This document shows, piece after piece, positions 1 to 7,861 of a DNA stretch of 16,095 nt. Position 1 is the first letter of the stretch. Each line of letters opens with the position of its first letter. The notes beneath the pieces are model-generated. The model saw only the letters and a program-made list of their open reading frames with translations. It was not told the DNA's origin and ran no database searches. This DNA comes from an uncultured Bacteroidota bacterium. GTDB taxonomy: Bacteria > Bacteroidota > Bacteroidia > Chitinophagales > S012-47. The stretch covers positions 1 through 16,095 of the forward strand of contig CAJXXO010000028.1 of assembly GCA_913062655.1 (NCBI GenBank), in the 5' to 3' direction. A program made the position numbers and the translations under genes.

Positions 1-720
1 ATTGCGAAAGAGGATGAACAGCAGTACCGCCAATACCACCATAGCGAAAAAGAGGAACATCTTCAGCTCCGATGAAATGGTGGTCATGTTGTAGGTCCGC
101 AGGTAGGGCAACCCACTGTAGTGCATGTCCACGTTGTGCAGCTCTCCAAAGGCATCTGCCACGGCCACAATCGAGTCGACAATGCCCAATCGGGCCTTCG
201 AGTCCAGCATTTGCCGGTTGAAGGTGATCGCCATGAAGGTGGCATGCGTCTCGCTGTTGTAGAGAAACCCTTCATAAAAGGGCAAAGAGGTAAAATGGTC
301 CTCGTAGGCTTCCGCCACGGAATCGCTCTCCAGTGGGCCATCCAGAAGGGGCACTACTTTGGCTCGTCCCGTGCTATCGTCTTTCACCACCTCTACCGCC
401 TCTGCAACGCTGAGGATATTATCTATGCCATCGATAGACTCAATGTCTTGCCCCAGTTGGTACCAATCATTAAAGAAATCACGATCGAATAGCGAGCGGG
501 TCTGCACTCCGATAGCCATTACACTGCCATCTTCGCCAAATACCTCCCGAAATTCCATGAAATCGATATACTTGGGATCGTCTTCGGGAATGATCCGGGC
601 AAAGTTGTAGGCCAGCTCAATGTGTGTAGCCTGATAGCCCATAAAGCCCGTAAACCCTAGCAGTCCGAGCAAAAAATAGAGCCGGTAACGAAGTACGAAT
701 ATGGCGATGTTTTCCCACAT
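1..720 (-). CDS. RND/MMPL-type transporter, N-terminal part (cut by window edge)
   Basis: The reading frame begins at the ATG whose first base is 720 and is still open at base 1, giving the first 240 residues. The start MWENIAIFVLRYRLYF leads into a first membrane helix (about residues 13-32). A large soluble extracytoplasmic segment follows (about 33-215), then a second very hydrophobic helix near residues 218-238 (MFLFFAMVVLAVLLFILF) where the window ends. One N-terminal helix, a long periplasmic loop and a return to a helix bundle is the layout of the RND superfamily, and the modest loop fits the MMPL/HAE3-type exporters, many annotated as predicted exporters of hydrophobic molecules. The substrate is unknown. 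It is divergent from porZ across 172 bp and has a good promoter -7 box just upstream (735-742). The family call is fairly sure; the rest of the gene and its partners lie outside the window. Confidence 0.75.
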   Translation of the reverse strand, partial: MWENIAIFVLRYRLYFLLGLLGFTGFMGYQATHIELAYNFARIIPEDDPKYIDFMEFREVFGEDGSVMAIGVQTRSLFDRDFFNDWYQLGQDIESIDGIDNILSVAEAVEVVKDDSTGRAKVVPLLDGPLESDSVAEAYEDHFTSLPFYEGFLYNSETHATFMAITFNRQMLDSKARLGIVDSIVAVADAFGELHNVDMHYSGLPYLRTYNMTTISSELKMFLFFAMVVLAVLLFILFRN

Positions 721-892
721 AGGTAAAGCGGACGCAAAGATAGTAAAATGAGTGTGGCTTATTGCGCGAAGACGTACAAATTCAGGGGTTTGCGCTTGCT
801 CGGATTCCAAACAATATTTTGCAACCCATAGGGTTCTATTTGCGTCTTGTAAGCTGTATCCATGCCGAAAGGCAATACACTAATTTTACACC
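721..892. other. Divergent intergenic region between the RND transporter gene and porZ
   Basis: These 172 bases hold the start regions of two divergent genes. The transporter side has the TATCTTTG box at 735-742. On the porZ side, TAATTTTA (881-888) is one base off TAnnTTTG but lies only 4 nt before the ATG at 893, too close to accept confidently as the promoter. A perfect 5-bp inverted repeat with a 3-base loop (AACCCATAGGGTT) is at 823-835. I see no small ORF, RNA gene or U-tract terminator here. Confidence 0.6.
735..742 (-). promoter_or_regulatory. Bacteroidota -7 promoter box of the RND transporter gene
   Basis: On the minus strand this reads TATCTTTG, an exact match to the TAnnTTTG -7 consensus of the Bacteroidota primary sigma factor. 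It lies 14 nt before the ATG at 720, so the 5' leader would be under about 10 nt. I do not find a well-spaced TTTG-type -33 element, so the call rests on the -7 box and its position. Confidence 0.45.
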
Positions 893-3232
893 ATGATGCG
901 AAAAGGATTGCCACACCTCTTATGGATTACCCTCTTGAGCCTCAGTGCTACCGCTTTCGGACAAGCGATAGGCACCTGGTTTGATCTATTGAGTTATCGC
1001 AATGGGGTTTCGGTGGCGGCAGGCGATTCGGTGGTCTACACCGCCACGCAGCAAGCTATATTCACCTACTCCTTGATCGATTTTAATGTAGAAAAGCTGA
1101 GCAAAGCCAATAAACTGAGTGATATCAGCGATCGCAGCGCCACCCTGCAGACCAAAATAGCCTACCATCCTAGTCGCAACTTGCTGTTGATTGCTTACAC
1201 CAATGGCAACCTTGACCTGTTGGAAGATGGGCAGGTATACAACATCCCTGACATCAAGAATGCATTGATCACTGGTGAAAAACGCATCAACAACATCACC
1301 TTTGCAGGCAAGCTCGCCTACCTGAGTACCAGCTTTGGCATTGTGGTGGTAGACCTGGACAATCGAGAGATCAAAGACACCTATCGGGTAAGCAGCGGTA
1401 CGCAGCAAACGGAAGTAAATGGAGTAGCGGTGCTGGGTGACTCCATTTTTGCAGCCACCTCCGTGGGCGTCTACAGAGCAAGTCTGGCTCCTGGTGTCAA
1501 CTTACTCAACTTTGCCAACTGGCAATCAGACACCAGCCGTGGTGTACCATCAGGTACGGAGGCTACAGCGATTGTATCGCAATTCAATACCCTCTATGCT
1601 GTGGTGGGGAATGTATTGATGGAAAGTGCCGGGGGCACCTGGGACACCTTTTACCTCCCCGGCTCCTTTACCCTCACCGACCTCTCTGCAGATGGGCCGC
1701 ACCTAATTGCATTGGAAGAAATTCCCAGCTCAGGTCCTTTCCCGGACGACACCCGTGTAGCCCGGTTTACAGCCGATGGCACGGTAGACTACCCCTCAGG
1801 CAACGATGTATTGTCCATCCCGCAACAAGCGACCGAGAGCAGCAATGGCGACTTGTGGATAGCGGACCTGGCGAGGGGGCTAATCAAATACACACCGGCT
1901 GGTTATGCCTATATACAACCCGATGGCCCCGCCACCTCCAGTGTCTTTGACCTAGCGGTTTATGAAGGTGCGCTTTGGGCCGTTCCCGGAGGTGTAGATC
2001 AATCTTTTGGTTACAACTTCAACCGGGATGGCATCTTCTCTCGCAACGATGAAGGCTTCTGGTTTACCTACAATGAGTTCAACACGCCAGGCCTGGCCGA
2101 TTATCTGGATATTATCGTCACCGATATTGACCCCAACAATGGCACAGCCTGGTTCGGCTCCTATTTTGGCGGTGTAATCAAGTTTGATGGCCAGCAATTT
2201 GCCTTTTATGACAAAGACAACACCTCACTGCAGGCGCCTACCGGAGATGCTGAACGAACAACGGTCAGTGGAATAAAAGTCGATAAGGATGGCAACGCTT
2301 GGGTAGCCAATAACTTTGTGTCACAACCCCTTACTGTAATAACACCAGAAGGCGACTCCCGGGCGTTTCCTTTTCCTGCTGGTATCAATACGGCAACTGA
2401 CATCGCCATTGACGATTTTGGTACCAAGTGGGTCGTTACCCCACGCAACAACAGCTACGGCCTGGTAGCCTACAATCATGGGGAGGAGCTGTTTACCCTG
2501 GCTGATGATGAGGTACGAACCATCAGCTCTGGTATTGGCAATGGCAACCTACACACCAACGAAGTAACGACCGTGGCCGTGGACAAGGACGGGGAAATCT
2601 GGATAGGTACGGTAGAAGGCATTACCGTAATTTATACCCCGGGAAGTGTTTTTCAAGGCAATGCAGATGCCAGTCGAATCCTGGTGGAGCAGGAGGGGGA
2701 ATTCAACTTTCTGTTGGAATCAGAACGCATCAACACCATCGCCATAGATGGCGCCAATCGAAAGTGGATCGGCACGAGTAATGGGGCTTTCCTCATGTCG
2801 GAAGATGGCACTGAGCAGATCGAATTTTTCAATGAAGACAACAGCCCATTGCTGGCCAATGAGATCCTCGACATTGCCATCGATGACAACAACGGCACAG
2901 TATATTTTGCCACTGCACGTGGCATTATCGCCTACCGGGGTACCGCTACAGAAGGGCCTACGGTAGCCGAAGGCTGCCGCATCTACCCCAACCCTGTCCG
3001 AGAGACCTACTCCGGCCCTATCACTATAGATGGGGTAATCAATAATGCCAGCATAAAAATCACCGACATCGAGGGGCAAATGATCTGGGAGACCACAGCT
3101 CTCGGTGGCCGTGTGATCTGGGATGGCAACAACTACAATGGTGAGCGAGCCCGAACAGGCGTGTATCTTATCTTCATCTCAGATGAAAATGGCGAGCAAA
3201 CGGATGTATGCAAGCTGTTGTTGGTGAATTGA
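893..3232 (+). CDS. porZ: Type IX secretion system component PorZ
   Basis: A 779-residue exported protein. Residues 1-23 form a signal peptide (MMRKG, a hydrophobic core, then AFG before Gln). The next ~650 residues are beta-propeller repeats of the two-component-regulator type: recurring units such as VAVDKDGEIWIGT and IAIDGANRKWIGT, each followed by a short glycine turn and a strand. The last ~85 residues, from CRIYPNPV to CKLLLVN, are a T9SS-type C-terminal beta-sandwich. Two propellers plus this C-terminal domain, the early segment GFGIVVVDL-like (here SFGIVVVDL) and the location directly before recO are the signature of PorZ. With PorU, PorV and PorQ it forms the cell-surface attachment complex that processes T9SS cargo and joins it to anionic LPS (known from Porphyromonas gingivalis). 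The start could also be the second ATG at 896. It is probably co-transcribed with recO, 16 nt downstream. Confidence 0.9.
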   Translation: MMRKGLPHLLWITLLSLSATAFGQAIGTWFDLLSYRNGVSVAAGDSVVYTATQQAIFTYSLIDFNVEKLSKANKLSDISDRSATLQTKIAYHPSRNLLLIAYTNGNLDLLEDGQVYNIPDIKNALITGEKRINNITFAGKLAYLSTSFGIVVVDLDNREIKDTYRVSSGTQQTEVNGVAVLGDSIFAATSVGVYRASLAPGVNLLNFANWQSDTSRGVPSGTEATAIVSQFNTLYAVVGNVLMESAGGTWDTFYLPGSFTLTDLSADGPHLIALEEIPSSGPFPDDTRVARFTADGTVDYPSGNDVLSIPQQATESSNGDLWIADLARGLIKYTPAGYAYIQPDGPATSSVFDLAVYEGALWAVPGGVDQSFGYNFNRDGIFSRNDEGFWFTYNEFNTPGLADYLDIIVTDIDPNNGTAWFGSYFGGVIKFDGQQFAFYDKDNTSLQAPTGDAERTTVSGIKVDKDGNAWVANNFVSQPLTVITPEGDSRAFPFPAGINTATDIAIDDFGTKWVVTPRNNSYGLVAYNHGEELFTLADDEVRTISSGIGNGNLHTNEVTTVAVDKDGEIWIGTVEGITVIYTPGSVFQGNADASRILVEQEGEFNFLLESERINTIAIDGANRKWIGTSNGAFLMSEDGTEQIEFFNEDNSPLLANEILDIAIDDNNGTVYFATARGIIAYRGTATEGPTVAEGCRIYPNPVRETYSGPITIDGVINNASIKITDIEGQMIWETTALGGRVIWDGNNYNGERARTGVYLIFISDENGEQTDVCKLLLVN

Positions 3233-3248
3233 TCGTAACTTTCTTACC

Positions 3249-3974
3249 ATGCTCGTTCAGACTCGTGGCCTTGTCCTTCGGCAAACCAAATATGGTGAAA
3301 CCAGTGTCATCTGCTCTATTTACACGGAGGAGCTAGGCCTGCAATCCTATTTGGTTAACGGCATTCGCAGCAGCAAGGCGAAGACCAAAGCCAACCTACT
3401 GCGCCCCATGTCCCTGCTACAACTGGTAGTATACCATCGTGAAGGCAAGAACCTGCAACGCATCAAGGAGATGAGCCACGATTATCTCTACCAGCAAGTA
3501 TTGTTCGATATCCGGAAAGGGGCGGTGGGCTTATTCATGATAGAGATATTGAACAAGGTCTTGAAAGAGGAGTCGCCAAATGCAGCCTTATTCGACTTTC
3601 TTCACACCCACTTTGTCGATCTCGACTTGCAAGACCAACCTTTGACTTTTTACCCCCTACTGTTTATGCTCCGACTGTCGGGGCACCTCGGCTTTCTACC
3701 CCATATCGATCAGCAAGCCCATCACTTCTTCGACCTGGAGGAGGGGCTCTTTACCACTGATCGTCCCATTCACCCCAACTATATTGGCCGACCGCAATCA
3801 GATGCCTTGTACGACTTAATTCGATATGTGCGGCAATCAGACCGGCCCCCTCAGTTGGATAAAGCCACCAGAAAAGTGCTGTTGGGCGATCTGCTACGCT
3901 ACTACGAGTTGCACGTAGAGGGTTTTAAAAAGGTAAATGCCCACGCCATCTTAGAGACGGTTTTCAGCGCTTAG
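3249..3974 (+). CDS. recO: DNA repair protein RecO
   Basis: A 241-residue protein that starts with the RecO N-terminal OB-fold (MLVQTRGLVLRQTKYGETS, then SYLVNGIRSSKAK) and continues into the helical C-terminal domain. RecO works in the RecFOR pathway: it binds SSB and ssDNA, anneals complementary strands and helps load RecA at gaps. There is only one cysteine, so the zinc-finger cysteines found in some RecO proteins are absent, as is usual in this phylum. It starts 16 nt after porZ, an adjacency seen in many Bacteroidota, so the two are likely one operon. Its stop codon overlaps the stop codon of the convergent reductase gene (TTAG, 3971-3974). Length and N-terminus match the family well. 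Confidence 0.93.
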   Translation: MLVQTRGLVLRQTKYGETSVICSIYTEELGLQSYLVNGIRSSKAKTKANLLRPMSLLQLVVYHREGKNLQRIKEMSHDYLYQQVLFDIRKGAVGLFMIEILNKVLKEESPNAALFDFLHTHFVDLDLQDQPLTFYPLLFMLRLSGHLGFLPHIDQQAHHFFDLEEGLFTTDRPIHPNYIGRPQSDALYDLIRYVRQSDRPPQLDKATRKVLLGDLLRYYELHVEGFKKVNAHAILETVFSA

Positions 3975-4690
3975 CCATATATTTCCAGGTGAACGTGCTC
4001 GCTGCTATACCCCATCTTGGCGATACGGGTACGCGCCTCATCGATCATATTTTTCCATCCACACAGGTAAAAGTCAGCCGGCCGCTGATCGGCATATAGC
4101 TTTTCATAAATGCCATGCACATAGCCCTGGTAACCGGCCCAGTCTTTTTGGCGAGACAAAGCAATGTGGTACGACAACTGTGGGATAGCGGCTGCCAGCG
4201 CTTCCATCTCTTCGCGGTACAACACATCCGCTTCATAGCGGCTGCCAAAGACGAGATGTAACGGCTGTGTGTGCAGTTTATGGCGGTGTATATGCTGTAG
4301 CATTGACCGGAAAGGAGCTATACCGGTACCGGTACAAATAAAACATACCTCCCGGTCAATTTTTTCCGGTAAGGTAAACTTGCCCAAGGGCCCCATGAAG
4401 GGGATGCGATCGCCCACCTTAGCTTCGTGGAAGAGGTGGTGGGTGCCCTTGCCTCCTTCCACCAGAACGATCACCAACTCGAAAATGGCCGTGCCATCGG
4501 GCGATGAGGCAATGGAGTAACTCCGCCACCTTTCTTTTGGCTTTTTGCCTATCGGAAGATCCAGGGTGACAAACTGGCCCGGGGTAAAACTAAACGCCTC
4601 CTTACCCTCCACCTGCAGAAAGAAGCGCCAAGTGGCATCGGTAATGGGTTCAACACGAATCAACCGCGCCTGTTGCATACTTCTGGCCAT
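3971..4690 (-). CDS. Ferredoxin/flavodoxin-NADP(+) reductase-like flavoprotein
   Basis: A 239-residue soluble protein of the ferredoxin reductase superfamily. The N-terminal FAD-binding barrel carries FTPGQFVTLDLP (about 35-46) and the flavin motif RSYS at 56-59. The nucleotide-binding half has GTGIAPF at 121-127 (NADP pyrophosphate binding), a FGSR turn at 148-151 and CGWKNM at 210-215, the conserved Cys-Gly near the nicotinamide site. There is no 2Fe-2S or globin domain, so it is a stand-alone reductase that would pass electrons between NAD(P)H and a ferredoxin, flavodoxin or similar partner; the partner is not in the window. It diverges from the DUF218 gene over 54 bp, with a TATCTTTA box near its start. 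An alternative start is Met5 (4678). Family is certain; NADPH versus NADH use and the partner are not. Confidence 0.85.
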   Translation of the reverse strand: MARSMQQARLIRVEPITDATWRFFLQVEGKEAFSFTPGQFVTLDLPIGKKPKERWRSYSIASSPDGTAIFELVIVLVEGGKGTHHLFHEAKVGDRIPFMGPLGKFTLPEKIDREVCFICTGTGIAPFRSMLQHIHRHKLHTQPLHLVFGSRYEADVLYREEMEALAAAIPQLSYHIALSRQKDWAGYQGYVHGIYEKLYADQRPADFYLCGWKNMIDEARTRIAKMGYSSEHVHLEIYG

Positions 4691-4693
4691 ATT

Positions 4694-4701
4694 TAAAGAT
4701 A
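4694..4701 (-). promoter_or_regulatory. Possible -7 box of the reductase gene
   Basis: On the minus strand this reads TATCTTTA, one base off the TAnnTTTG -7 consensus. It ends 3 nt before the ATG at 4690, so a transcript from it would be nearly leaderless if that ATG is used; starting at Met5 (4678) would leave a short leader. The divergent gap is only 54 bp, so both promoters must lie in or near it. The call is tentative. Confidence 0.25.
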
Positions 4702-4744
4702 GCTAATTTGCAGCGGCCTCGTATTTTGGTCACAAAATTGAGCC

Positions 4745-5374
4745 ATGACCATATCTCGCCCACCCAAATGGAGCATCCCCATCTTCTCCATCCTTGTTTT
4801 AGGGCTGCTTTTATATCTTCTCAGAGCACCCCTTCTTCGGGGGCTGGGGCAATACCTCAACTACCAGCAAGAACTTACACAAGTGGAGCTCATGGTGGTG
4901 CTGGCCGGCTCACCACTCGATCGTGGGGCTGAAGGAGCCCGCCTCTATGAAGCCGGATGGGCCAGGCAGATTGTCACCACAGGCGGGCAAGTGCCACACG
5001 ATTTTGCCATACTTGGCCTGGACATGATGGAATGTGACCTCACCGCCCGCTATATGATACAACAGGGCGTACCTATAGAAAGTATTGACCGGATCCGTTA
5101 CGGGAGCAGCACCCTTGAAGAATCAGATACGATCTTGCACTATTGCCTGGAGCGGCAGATATCATCCGTTATGATCGTCTCTTCTGAATTTCACACCCGG
5201 AGAATCAAGCGGTTTTTTCAAGCCAAATTTGAGCAGGCCGGCATTGACATCATCATCCGCGGTGCGCCCAGCAGCCGCTTTGACATCGATAGGTGGTGGG
5301 AAAATGAATATGGACTGCTTGCTGTCAACAACGAGTACGTAAAATTGCTATACTACTTGTTGCAAGGCTACTGA
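4745..5374 (+). CDS. Membrane-anchored DUF218/YdcF-family protein
   Basis: A 209-residue protein with one N-terminal membrane helix (about 11-28) and a DUF218 (YdcF/SanA/ElyC) domain. Family features visible are the first strand VVLAG at 51-55 followed by R60 and E63, the EAGWA..IVTTGG stretch (69-81), SSTLEES at 121-127 and VSSEFHTRR at 145-153 with the conserved His150 and Arg. SanA and ElyC are linked in enterobacteria to envelope integrity and envelope polysaccharide metabolism, but the biochemical activity of the family is not settled. The domain is probably extracytoplasmic, given the short basic N-terminus before the helix. It diverges from the reductase gene and converges on gldD with 8 nt between the two stop codons. 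Family is confident; function is open. Confidence 0.82.
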   Translation: MTISRPPKWSIPIFSILVLGLLLYLLRAPLLRGLGQYLNYQQELTQVELMVVLAGSPLDRGAEGARLYEAGWARQIVTTGGQVPHDFAILGLDMMECDLTARYMIQQGVPIESIDRIRYGSSTLEESDTILHYCLERQISSVMIVSSEFHTRRIKRFFQAKFEQAGIDIIIRGAPSSRFDIDRWWENEYGLLAVNNEYVKLLYYLLQGY

Positions 5375-5382
5375 TCACTCAA

Positions 5383-5982
5383 TCACTCCCATTGTAAGGT
5401 CTCAATAAGGTGCTCAATGTCGTGATTGATAAAGTCGATCACCGGTGCCAGAGAGTCCGCATTCGGAGTAGTGCGAAAATACAAGGAGCCCCGCAGCCAG
5501 TGGGATACCGTATCGGTAACAAAAAACTGCGTTGCACTTGCCGCATCGCCTCCTACATTGTACACGAGACCAAATACGTTGAAGGGAGTTTCATAAAAGA
5601 CCGGCTCGATGAAGTCGGCCTTTTGGGTGTGCTTATAGGTCAACTCGTGGGCGTCATTCTTGAGCTGCTGTAGCGTGTAATCCGCTGAGAGCTCTTTGTA
5701 GCTCAGGTAAATGGTAGCGTCATAGTCGGGATAGTGGAGATTCACCCAGCAATCATTGCCCGGTTTGAAGGCAAAGATTTGCGAATCGCGAAACACTTCA
5801 CTGTAGGCCGATTGCTCAAAGGTGAAAGGACAGTTGTCCGCTGTAAAAGTCTGATAGGCCGGCTCGGGAATCGGAATGAAGGGATACTCTTTTGGACGTG
5901 GAGCATAGTCTGGCTCGCAGGCATAAACGACCAGTAGCAGCAACCCTACCGGGGCCAACCATTTACTCACCTTCTTCATCAT
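5383..5982 (-). CDS. gldD: Gliding motility lipoprotein GldD
   Basis: A 199-residue lipoprotein. The start MMKKVSKWLAPVGLLLLVVYAC gives a lysine-rich n-region, a hydrophobic core and a lipobox with Cys22. A proline-rich linker follows (about 25-41), then FTADNCPFTFEQSAYS and a WVNLHYPDYDATIYLSYK segment, typical of GldD. GldD is required for gliding in Flavobacterium johnsoniae, where mutants also lose chitin use, a T9SS-dependent trait; its exact role is unknown. Its ATG lies inside the end of gldE (20-bp overlap), so translation is probably coupled and the pair acts together. It ends the mutY-ssb-gldE-gldD unit, with the DUF218 gene converging from the other side. Being able to move cannot be concluded, because gld genes also occur in non-gliding Bacteroidota. 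Confidence 0.9.
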   Translation of the reverse strand: MMKKVSKWLAPVGLLLLVVYACEPDYAPRPKEYPFIPIPEPAYQTFTADNCPFTFEQSAYSEVFRDSQIFAFKPGNDCWVNLHYPDYDATIYLSYKELSADYTLQQLKNDAHELTYKHTQKADFIEPVFYETPFNVFGLVYNVGGDAASATQFFVTDTVSHWLRGSLYFRTTPNADSLAPVIDFINHDIEHLIETLQWE

Positions 5983-7333
5983 GCCGTGTCACTTTTACCT
6001 GTTGTATGCGTTTTCGCGTAACGGATAACACCTCAAAGGTGAAGTTATTGTAATCGGCCTGTTCATTTTGCTCAGGCATCTTTTGAAATAGCTCTAACAA
6101 CATGCCCGCCAGGGAGTCGGCATCGCCCTTTACATCGTCAAAATAGTCGGTTTTGATGTTCATCACCTTACACAGGTCATTGATCAGGGTTTTACCCTCA
6201 AAGATGTACTCTTTATCGTTGATCTTTTCGTATTCGAGTTCCTCCTGGATGTCATACTCATCCTTGATTTCCCCGATGATCTCTTCCATAATATCCTCAA
6301 GGGTAACGATACCGCTGGTGCCGCCATATTCATCTACAGCTATGGCCAGGTGAATATGTTTTAGCTGAAACTCCTTCAGCAAATGCTCGATCTTCTTCGT
6401 CTCCGGCACATAAAACACCTTTCTTATGAGGCTCTGCCAGGCAAAAGTATCGGGCTGGTCGAGGTATTTGAGCAGGTCTTTGGCGTATAGAATGCCCTCA
6501 ATCTGATCGAGATTGTCTTGGTACACCGGTATGCGGGAAAAGCCGGACTCCAGCACGATGGAAAATACTTCGCTGAAAGGTTGTTCATGTTCTATGGCGA
6601 CAATGTCCATACGGGGATGCATGATCTGCTTTACCGTGATGTCGCCAAACTTTACAATTCCTTTGAGAATTTCCTTCTCTTCCGGAGAGGTTTGCTCATC
6701 TGTAGCCAGCTCAATGGCATGGTCTACTTCCTCGCGTGTGACTTGCATCTTTTGGTGTCTGGACAATCGTTTCTCCAGCACCTTGGTGGAGTTGACCAAA
6801 ACCATAGCCAGCGGCCGAAACACATTGCGCATAAAGAGAAGCGGCCCTGTCATCGATAGGGCAAAGTTTACATTGTGGTAGTTGGCATATACTTTCGGAA
6901 TTACCTCACCAAACAACACCAGGAGAAAGGTCACCAGCAAAACGCCAATGGCAAACTCCAGTAAGGGGGGTATTTCGCTTTCCGGCTCACCAAAGCCCAG
7001 CCACAGATTGAGCACAAAGGCCGACAAAATGATGATACCGATATTGAATAAGTTGTTCGCGATCAGGATGGTAGCCAGAAGCAACCGTGGCCGCTCCAAC
7101 AAATTGAGTAGCCGCTGCACCTTACGGTCGTTGTCATTGAGCTCCGTTAGCTTCGACTTCCCGAGGGAGAAAAAAGCCACTTCAGAACCGGACACCATCG
7201 CAGAGCCAAGCAACAGCAGCAGCATGCACAGCATGGCAATGATAATCTCCTCCGTAAGCGGATTAAACTGTAGCGTACTGAAAAGTGAGGTTAATAGTTC
7301 TTGATGATGCTCCCCTTCTGGATTGCTTTCCAA
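5963..7333 (-). CDS. gldE: Gliding motility-associated protein GldE (CNNM/CBS/CorC membrane protein)
   Basis: A 456-residue inner-membrane protein with three parts. A CNNM/DUF21-type domain holds several hydrophobic helices between about 30 and 190 (e.g. IIIAMLCMLLLLLGSAMVSGSEVAFF, with FGEVIPKVYANYH after the third). A CBS pair follows at about 215-345, including IMHPRMDIVAI, SGFSRIPVY and VDEYGGTSGIVTLEDIMEEIIGEI. The C-terminal CorC_HlyC domain runs about 360-450. CNNM proteins elsewhere are linked to Mg2+ transport, but GldE transport activity is unproven. In F. johnsoniae extra GldE suppresses certain gldD mutations, fitting the overlap of the two genes here. It starts 32 nt after the ssb stop, so the four genes likely form one transcript. 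Length and context match GldE; plain CorC/TlyC hemolysin-like labels would be a less specific name for the same protein. Confidence 0.9.
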   Translation of the reverse strand: MESNPEGEHHQELLTSLFSTLQFNPLTEEIIIAMLCMLLLLLGSAMVSGSEVAFFSLGKSKLTELNDNDRKVQRLLNLLERPRLLLATILIANNLFNIGIIILSAFVLNLWLGFGEPESEIPPLLEFAIGVLLVTFLLVLFGEVIPKVYANYHNVNFALSMTGPLLFMRNVFRPLAMVLVNSTKVLEKRLSRHQKMQVTREEVDHAIELATDEQTSPEEKEILKGIVKFGDITVKQIMHPRMDIVAIEHEQPFSEVFSIVLESGFSRIPVYQDNLDQIEGILYAKDLLKYLDQPDTFAWQSLIRKVFYVPETKKIEHLLKEFQLKHIHLAIAVDEYGGTSGIVTLEDIMEEIIGEIKDEYDIQEELEYEKINDKEYIFEGKTLINDLCKVMNIKTDYFDDVKGDADSLAGMLLELFQKMPEQNEQADYNNFTFEVLSVTRKRIQQVKVTRHDEEGE

Positions 7334-7365
7334 TGTGGTAGGGTTTAGTTAAACATCCGACTGCC

Positions 7366-7845
7366 TCAGAAGGGCAAGTCGTCTTCGTCATTGTCAGGAG
7401 GTGACATATCCGGCCCTGGGCTTGGCGGTGCCGAGGGCTGTGTAGCCGGGCCGGAAGCAGCACTACCAGCACTGCCGGCTGCCTGCTGCGCACCACCGCT
7501 GTAACTGTCATGGCTTCCTTTGCTGCCCAGCATCTGGAAGTTGTCCACCAATACTTCGGTGATGTACTTCTCTACCCCTTCCTGCGTAGTGTATTTGCGG
7601 GTTTTCAATTTCCCTTCGATGTACACGAGGTCACCTTTGCGCATGTATTGTTCTGCCACTTCGGCCTGCCTGCGCCACAGCACAACATTGTGCCAATCGG
7701 TGATCTCTTTCTTTTCACCCGTTTGCCGGTCGCGATACACTTCATTGGTAGCCAGCCCAAAACTTGCCTTTTTTACGCCATTGCCGACATCAATGACTTC
7801 CGGGTCGCGGCCCAATCTACCTACCAGTATCACTTTGTTTACCAT
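7366..7845 (-). CDS. ssb: Single-stranded DNA-binding protein SSB
   Basis: A 159-residue protein. Residues 1-107 form the OB fold (MVNKVILVGRLGRDPEV, then ITDWHNVVLWRRQAEVAEQYMRKGDLVYIEGKL), with the aromatic DNA-stacking positions present. A flexible Gly/Ser/Ala/Pro/Gln-rich linker follows, then the acidic tip ending DDLPF, which binds RecO, PriA and other partners. It coats ssDNA in replication and repair. It is placed between mutY (16 nt upstream) and gldE (32 nt downstream), a conserved Bacteroidota arrangement; a second ssb may exist elsewhere in the genome. No Shine-Dalgarno-like sequence precedes the ATG, only an A-rich stretch, as expected in this phylum. Confidence 0.95.
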   Translation of the reverse strand: MVNKVILVGRLGRDPEVIDVGNGVKKASFGLATNEVYRDRQTGEKKEITDWHNVVLWRRQAEVAEQYMRKGDLVYIEGKLKTRKYTTQEGVEKYITEVLVDNFQMLGSKGSHDSYSGGAQQAAGSAGSAASGPATQPSAPPSPGPDMSPPDNDEDDLPF

Positions 7846-7861
7846 AGTCTGTGGTTGCGTT

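Noticed and set aside
121..610. Two plus-strand ORFs of 123 and 83 residues
   Set aside because: They run antisense to the transporter gene, whose continuous frame, start and membrane helices are convincing. The antisense products show no recognisable fold.
823..835. Intrinsic terminator for the region before porZ
   Set aside because: The stem is only 5 bp, no U-tract follows on either strand, and no gene ends next to it.
893..3232. PorZ as a sensor histidine kinase because of its two-component-regulator propeller repeats
   Set aside because: There is no membrane helix after the propellers and no kinase or DNA-binding domain; the protein ends in a T9SS-type C-terminal domain and lies next to recO.
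6153..7304. Several plus-strand ORFs opposite gldE, up to 140 residues
   Set aside because: gldE is well supported by CNNM, CBS and CorC features over its whole length. The opposite frames are low-complexity Ser/Met-rich shadows.
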